Source of the DNA: Acephala macrosclerotiorum | Lineage: Eukaryota > Ascomycota > Leotiomycetes > Helotiales > Mollisiaceae | Length of the DNA stretch: 64,000 nt | Direction: 5' to 3' | Assembly: GCA_014904845.1 (NCBI GenBank) | Contig: MU119361.1 | Location: 1-64,000, forward strand | In this document: one piece after another, positions 59,101-64,000 of the stretch | Layout of the letters: each line of letters starts with the position of its first letter | How positions within the stretch are numbered: the stretch's first letter is position 1 | The notes under the pieces: model-generated | What the model was told of the DNA's origin: nothing | Databases searched by the model: none | Seen by the model: the letters and a program-made list of their open reading frames with translations, nothing else | Position numbers and translations under genes: made by a program

Positions 59101-61643
59101 CCAACTGAACGAGCCGTACGCAGAAATGTACGACCGATCCAAGACGCCGAGAATGCCATGGCATGATATATCGATGCAGGTCGTTGGGCAGCCAGCTCGG
59201 GATTTGACGCGCCATTTTGTACAAAGGTGGAATTATGTGCTTCGAGGCAGAAAGCCAACAAGACCGACACCATTCCTTTTGCCACCCCCGGACTACAATG
59301 CTGCCGATCTTGAAGCTCTCGGTCTCACAGGCACATGCGAAGTTCAAATTTTACGATCAGCATCGGATTGGTCTCTTGGGCTTACTGAAACTGAGCATAG
59401 CATCATGAACGCTTACTGCAAGATGATTGAAGAATCGGAACACTTTGTCTATATGGAGAACCAGTTCTTCATCACGAGTTGTGAAACTATGAATGTCAAG
59501 ATTGCAAACAAGATTGGGGACGCGATCGTTGAGCGGGCGGTACGAGCATTTCAAAACAATGAGAGCTGGCGCTGCATTATACTGATTCCCCTCATGCCTG
59601 GTTTTCAAAACACTGTCGACGAACCAGAGGGCACTAGTGTCCGATTGATTATGCAATGTCAATTCCGCAGTATCTGTCGTGGCGAGGGATCCATATTCGG
59701 CCGGTTGAGGAGTCAAGGTATCGACCCTGAAGACTTCGTCCAGTTCTACAGTCTTAGGGCCTGGGGCAGAATTGGGCCAAGGAAGATGCTCGTGACGGAA
59801 CAGCTCTACATACACGCGAAATGCATCATTGTCGATGATAGGGTTGCATTAATCGGGTCTGCCAATATTAACGAGCGTTCAATGGTTGGCAACAGAGATT
59901 CGGAATGTGCAGCTGTGGTGCGAGATACAGACATGCTCTGGTCTACCATGGATGGCGAGCCATATCTCGTTGGACGCTTCGCTCATACTTTGCGCATGAG
60001 ACTGATGAGGGAACACCTTGGTCTTGATGTTGATGAGGTTATGGAGGAAGAACGCCGAGCAGAGCTAGATCGTGAAGAAGAAGAATACGAAAGCAAGATG
60101 AACGGCATTTACAATGAAGAAGGCGTAGCAGGGGCAGTACGACACTCTCACAGCGAAGGCCAAACCATTTCTTCGGATCAGGCTACTCGGATCGCAAGTG
60201 CAGAGAATTCCCGAAGTTTCAATCACGACATTGACTGGGAGGAAGAAGACAATCCAAATCTATTGCCAGACAAATTCAAGTCAGTGACATCGGACAAAAG
60301 AGTCACTGGAAATGCCCAGCATGCTGCAGAAGTCGATGGCGAAGGACCAGATCGATTGAAAGCTGCAGAGAAGAGCGGTGTTGCCCTTGGCAGAGATTCT
60401 GTTCTTGTTGATGGAGGACGTGAGGTCCTTGTTACCGATTTTGCAGCCGAAGGCAGAGGCTCCGTGAATCATCCTAAAATGCCTCACGCTCGCTTGTCTG
60501 TAGGGCATCGCCAGGGGAGCGACGACAATGGCCCAGGTAACGATAGCCTTCCACCAATGCCGGCTTTACCGAGAAGGACGACAGATCAATTGGGCCTGCC
60601 TCAGCTGTCTCAACTTCCTTCCCTCCCTATCGTTGACGACACGGATATTGGCGGGCCTCCTGTTCACCTGGATCAGAGTGGAAATCCCGCCCCTAAGCCA
60701 TTTAATCCCTTGACTGCGGATATCAAAGTTGTGCCCCTAGATAAGGATTGTATGCGCGATCCCCTGAATGACTCTTTCTTCGAGGATACTTGGAGACAAA
60801 TTGCCGACAACAACACTAAGATCTTTAGGCGAGTCTTTCGCTGCAACCCTGATAGCGAGGTCACGAATTGGCACGAATACACAGAATTTGTTGCATACGC
60901 AGAGAGGTTCTCGCAAGCACAAGGCGGCGCCAAGAGCACTGAACGTGAGGAACAAGAAGCCCAAGGTAAGAGCGGGCCTCCAGGTGTCGGATCTGGGCCC
61001 GAAGCATTATCCGAGAAGCTTGCATCGCATGGGCAGGACAAGCACCCACTGGGAACAGTCGCAGAATGGGCCGATCAAGCCAACAAGAAGAATAGCAATC
61101 GTATCGATACCTCCCAAGACAGAGAAGCTAATGTCAACGGACAACTTGATGGTGTTGATGAGAAGGCCGCAATACGCAGGCGTTCGGATGAGACCCCTTC
61201 TCCTATCCAGCCAGCAGGAGATGAGATGTTTCCCTCACTGGATTCTACCTTTCTGGAACCACCTGTGGTGGATTCGGAGAAGCAAACAGCTCCTCGAAAA
61301 ACCACGTTCTCTTCGACAGAGAAGAATTCCGAGAAGAATTCCGCAAGTCCTGCCACCAATCAAGGTTCTGTCAAAAGGCGCCGGCGTGGAACAACGAAGG
61401 GAAGTAGACGAGGCTTCTCCTCTGGCTTCTCTGCCAGTGATGACTTGATGAGCCAGCATGACGCTGAAGAGCTTCTGAGCTTGGTTCAGGGGAGCTTGGT
61501 CTTCTTCCCTTACGACTGGCTCATCAAAGAAGAGCTCAACTCAAATTGGCTTTACCAAGTCGATCAAGTTGCGCCTCTTCAGATTTAGTAAGTCTTGAAC
61601 CTTTTTTGGATAGCCAAAGACTAACCCCGTTTGTAGCGACTAA
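56144..61643 (+). CDS. SPO14: Phospholipase D (PX-PH-PLD, Spo14/PLD1 type)
   Basis: Exon 1 is 56144–61587 and a 7-nt terminal exon is 61637–61643 (…QIYD), giving 1,816 residues. A long disordered N terminus is followed by a PX-like region (HLVFRIELEYGSGLNRMKWT; FANLHLRYKL) and a PH-like region (GYLIIQSAKGLDVRRLL; KWFLVRHSYIVCV). The two catalytic HKD motifs are HHEKICIVDHTVAFVGGIDL (H919, K921, D926) and IHAKCIIVDDRVALIGSANI (H1224, K1226, D1231). It hydrolyses phosphatidylcholine to phosphatidic acid and choline. In yeast it is needed for prospore-membrane formation and some Sec14-bypass growth. A long Ser/Glu-rich tail ends near LYQVDQVAPLQIYD. The start is MAQRNEESVS; the upstream TTG-led frame was not used. 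Confidence 0.95.
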
Positions 61644-61791
61644 GATATAGCGAAACGGATTCGGTCTTGTATATTTGTAACATTGGGGAGCGGGGAATGG
61701 GCATTCATTCGCATTGATACGGCTTCTGTACTTTTTGCATACCAGCGAAGCGTTGCTTTTAATATGTATCATGGCATCAAAATGCATGAAT

Positions 61792-62665
61792 TTACACTCT
61801 TTCACTAACCCAAATTGCACCTCGACATCCAGCTCTGATAAAGCTCGTCAAGAGCTCATGTGGAACTGCCTTTTGAGCATCATTTTCCAGAGCATGGTCT
61901 AAATGCTCCAGTTCTTCATCTCTTATCCTCCGAACCGTAGTGATGAACTCTTTCAGGTCATCTCCCAACTCCTCACCGGACTTTTCCATCTGCTCTGCCA
62001 TGTCTAACAGCCACTTCACTTGATCGTTATAATGTGTTCCAATCTCTGTCTCCACAGCTTCTGTGCATGCCATCGCGGCCTCTCGACCCATGATCGCAGT
62101 TCCCCAGCCCAGAGCCGAAGCAGCGACTTTCCAGACTGGATACATGGCCGTGGGCCGCACACGGTGCTTCGCAACAAGTTTGTTGAAGGTTGAGAAGTGC
62201 CCGGCTTCTTGGTCGTACATGTGCTTCAATAGCGGTCGAAGGTGTGGATGGGCGGCGACAACGACCGGTGTTTGTGCTGTGTAGATCAGGCATGCTGCCA
62301 GTTCACCTGCCTGGTTGACTCGGAGCTATAGAGATGTTAGATAGCAGAATTGATATGCATGGGTAGCGTGTACAAACAGTGCTTGCGAGGAAGTCTCGCT
62401 GGGCTTGGGTCAATGGTTTATTGCAGGGAGCTCGATCAGAAGCGACTTCTGGGGCTGATTTGGGGATCCGGGAAGGTTTGGCAGATGGATTGGCCTGCGT
62501 GCCACTGTGTTCGGTGCTATATAGTCTTCGACTTGTACTTTGTGATAGGTTTTGTAAGGAGGCTTTTGGGAGGCGAAACAAATATAAACTTGGTAGGAGG
62601 AAGTCGAAAGTCGGGAGATGGGTCACAAAGACTGCAGAGCGTCTGGCATAAGAGTACAGAGCCAT
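61792..62665 (-). CDS. COQ7: 5-demethoxyubiquinone hydroxylase (COQ7/CAT5)
   Basis: Exon 1 is 62378–62665 and exon 2 is 61792–62325, giving 273 residues. Exon 1 supplies a mitochondrial presequence rich in Ser, Arg and Leu (ALYSYARRSAVF…; LYSTEHSGTQ). Exon 2 has the di-iron site: LRVNQAGELAACLIYTAQ, HMYDQEAGHFSTFNKLV (ExxH), CTEAVETEIGTHYNDQ and RDEELEHLDHALEN (the second ExxH). The enzyme adds the hydroxyl at C6 of the benzoquinone ring in coenzyme Q synthesis, on the matrix side of the inner membrane. The splice junction (ACT|GTTTGT … TATAG|CTC) restores STLRVNQAG. The gene faces RTF1 across a 628-bp divergent promoter region. Confidence 0.95.
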
Positions 62666-63293
62666 CTTGGAAGCAGTTGATGATCAGGAAGTTCCAAGCA
62701 GTTCCAATGATCAACCAGATTTGGGATAATGGAGCTGATGTCCCATGAGGAGTGGTGACGATGGGATGAGTAACTCGGCCGCAAAACAAGCGACACTAAA
62801 GTTCAAGGACCTAAGGACATTGTGGGAAAATTACATTGATGGGCACATGAACATAATACACTTTGGCTTGAATTTTCAACATCTCTACTCTGAAGTCCAT
62901 CCTTTCGGATGGACTTCAGAGTGTATCGCATATTTCCATCTCCGATTTCTTCTACACTTCAACAATGGCAAGTACAGGGATAATTTAAGGTTTCGGACGG
63001 ATAAATTATTCTCCATTGGCCTCCTTTGGCATTGTCGAGGAGTGTAAATTTGATGATACCAAGCGCGCATTCTATCGTGCTTTATCGGCGCCCAACCCTT
63101 TCGATTCGAATCCCAAGTAGAATTACACGAATCGTTCCTACGGTCGATTTCTCCAGCTCTTTATTTGCCACGCCATCCACTTTCGAAATCGAACACTACA
63201 GTACGCAACAACGCAAGCACACCCACGGCTCAGCAACGAGTTTACGAGCCTTAGACTTCGAGACTTTCAAGGAACAAAGAGTCTGGCATCGCA
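62666..63293. other. Divergent promoter region with a perfect hairpin
   Basis: Serves COQ7 (minus) and RTF1 (plus). It contains the 16-bp inverted repeat listed separately. Confidence 0.65.
62887..62922. repeat. Perfect 16-bp inverted repeat, 4-base loop
   Basis: ACTCTGAAGTCCATCC, loop TTTC, then its exact reverse complement GGATGGACTTCAGAGT. It lies about 220 bp upstream of the COQ7 start and 370 bp upstream of the RTF1 start. It could fold as a cruciform or RNA hairpin, or be a small inverted-repeat remnant. Confidence 0.9.
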
Positions 63294-64000
63294 ATGGCTG
63301 ATATCGATGATGAACTCCTCGCTCTGGCAGGTGATGCTTCCTCTGATGAAGAAGATGCGCCAATGAGCAGAGAAAGCTCCGATTCTGCAGACCGCAAGGC
63401 TTCTGGCAAAGGCGGCGCAAAGAAGTCTGGCGGCAAAGGCACAAGCAGACGACAAGATGACTCCGAGGAAGAGGGTGAAGCGTAAGTTTCTTGCCTTCTG
63501 ATACACCTCTATAAGCTTGCTTCGGGTGCGAGTCCAATGCTCATGCGGATATAGCTCATCTGGACACTCCTCCCCAAACTCGCTGCAATCTGCCCCGATG
63601 GATGAATCCGAGTCCGAGTCCGATGCAGGCGCTGCTTTCGATGATGGCGACAGATACCCTCTCGAGGGTAAGTTCATGAATTCTACGGACAAAGCAGAAA
63701 TAATGGCTATGCCTGAGATCAAGCGCGAGGAGTTGCTTGCAGAGCGTGCTCAGGAGGTCGAGCGAGACAGACAAAACAGAGCCTTGCGCCAGCTTTTGAA
63801 TGCTCGTGAGGCAGAGAGTAAGAAGTTGGATAAGAAGCGTAAGGCTAGTGCAGCTGAGCTTGAGGAAAATCAACGCAAGACTTCACGCCAGAGAACAAAA
63901 CTTGGCGGAGGCAAAGTCGGAGAAGCAAGCACCGGTATCGACAGTCTGAAGAAGGCACGAGCAGAGAAGAATGATCGACAGCGTCGCCGCGACGAAGATA
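63294..64000 (+). CDS. RTF1: Paf1-complex subunit Rtf1 (N-terminal part, cut by window edge)
   Basis: Exon 1 is 63294–63481 and exon 2 starts at 63555 and runs past the window end. The start is MADIDDELLALAGDASSDEE, a highly acidic opening seen in Rtf1/Leo1-type proteins. Then come SESDAGAAFDDGDRYPLEG and MPEIKREELLAERAQEVERD, followed by a basic coiled region (NRALRQLLNAREAES; KKLDKKRKA). The PLEGKF–EREELL–RQRTKLGGGK order is the N-terminal region of fungal Rtf1; the Plus3 domain should follow beyond the window. Rtf1 helps the Paf1 complex couple RNA polymerase II elongation to H2B ubiquitination and H3K4 methylation. The intron is 73 nt. Confidence 0.85.

Overview
The window is a piece of a filamentous ascomycete (Pezizomycotina) chromosome. 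The evidence is short GT–AG introns (mostly 47–65 nt) with CTAAC/CTGAC-like branch sites, genes on both strands, and typical fungal families: HET domain, UstYa/DUF3328, chitin synthase, Slt2-type MAP kinase, sedolisin, fungal P450. A Leotiomycetes-like host is a guess from the gene style; nothing in the window proves it.

Layout. About 0–20 kb is accessory and partly ruined. It holds the end of a Tc1/mariner transposase at the left edge, an aminodeoxychorismate-lyase-like gene (1.7–2.6 kb), an AT-rich scar beside a broken BTB-type gene (3.5–4.4 kb), a tiny gene for a three-repeat Cys peptide (5.66–5.84 kb), a broken HET gene (6.8–9.0 kb), intact TOM70 (10.7–12.7 kb), a P450 pseudogene (13.8–15.6 kb) and a secreted DUF3455 protein (18.4–19.2 kb). 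About 20–28 kb is conserved: a small acidic protein, the Slt2-type cell-wall-integrity MAP kinase, an unknown Gln-rich protein, cytosolic tryptophanyl-tRNA synthetase and a PRELI/UPS lipid-transfer protein. At 28.5–32.2 kb a decayed S10 carboxypeptidase lies beside an intact five-exon UstYa-family gene. About 33–50 kb is housekeeping: mitochondrial release factor 1, a gamma-glutamyltranspeptidase, a PNUTS-like PP1-docking/CCCH protein, SLY1, a division-1 chitin synthase and a low-molecular-weight tyrosine phosphatase. A sedolisin pseudogene with a 35-C run in an intron follows (50.7–52.8 kb). The right end holds a DUF218 protein, an alpha/beta hydrolase, a PX-PH phospholipase D, COQ7 and the start of RTF1, cut by the window edge.

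Functional threads. The Slt2-type kinase and the chitin synthase both serve the cell wall. TOM70, MRF1, the UPS protein and COQ7 serve mitochondria. The PNUTS-like protein and RTF1 act in RNA polymerase II transcription. Five genes (BTB, HET, P450, S10, S53) carry stops, frameshifts or deletions, and all are of accessory type, whereas every housekeeping gene reads through cleanly once introns are removed.

The best candidate for something new is the 60-residue gene at 5655–5837. Three 18-residue units differ at 9 of 12 core codons, yet every difference is silent, and each unit carries a CaaX-like Cys motif (CVIQ, CTVM, CSVM). This recalls multi-copy 'hybrid-type' pheromone precursors, but there are no dibasic sites and the last motif is not at the C terminus. 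Gene models were assembled by eye from splice signals and reading frame. No database search was possible.
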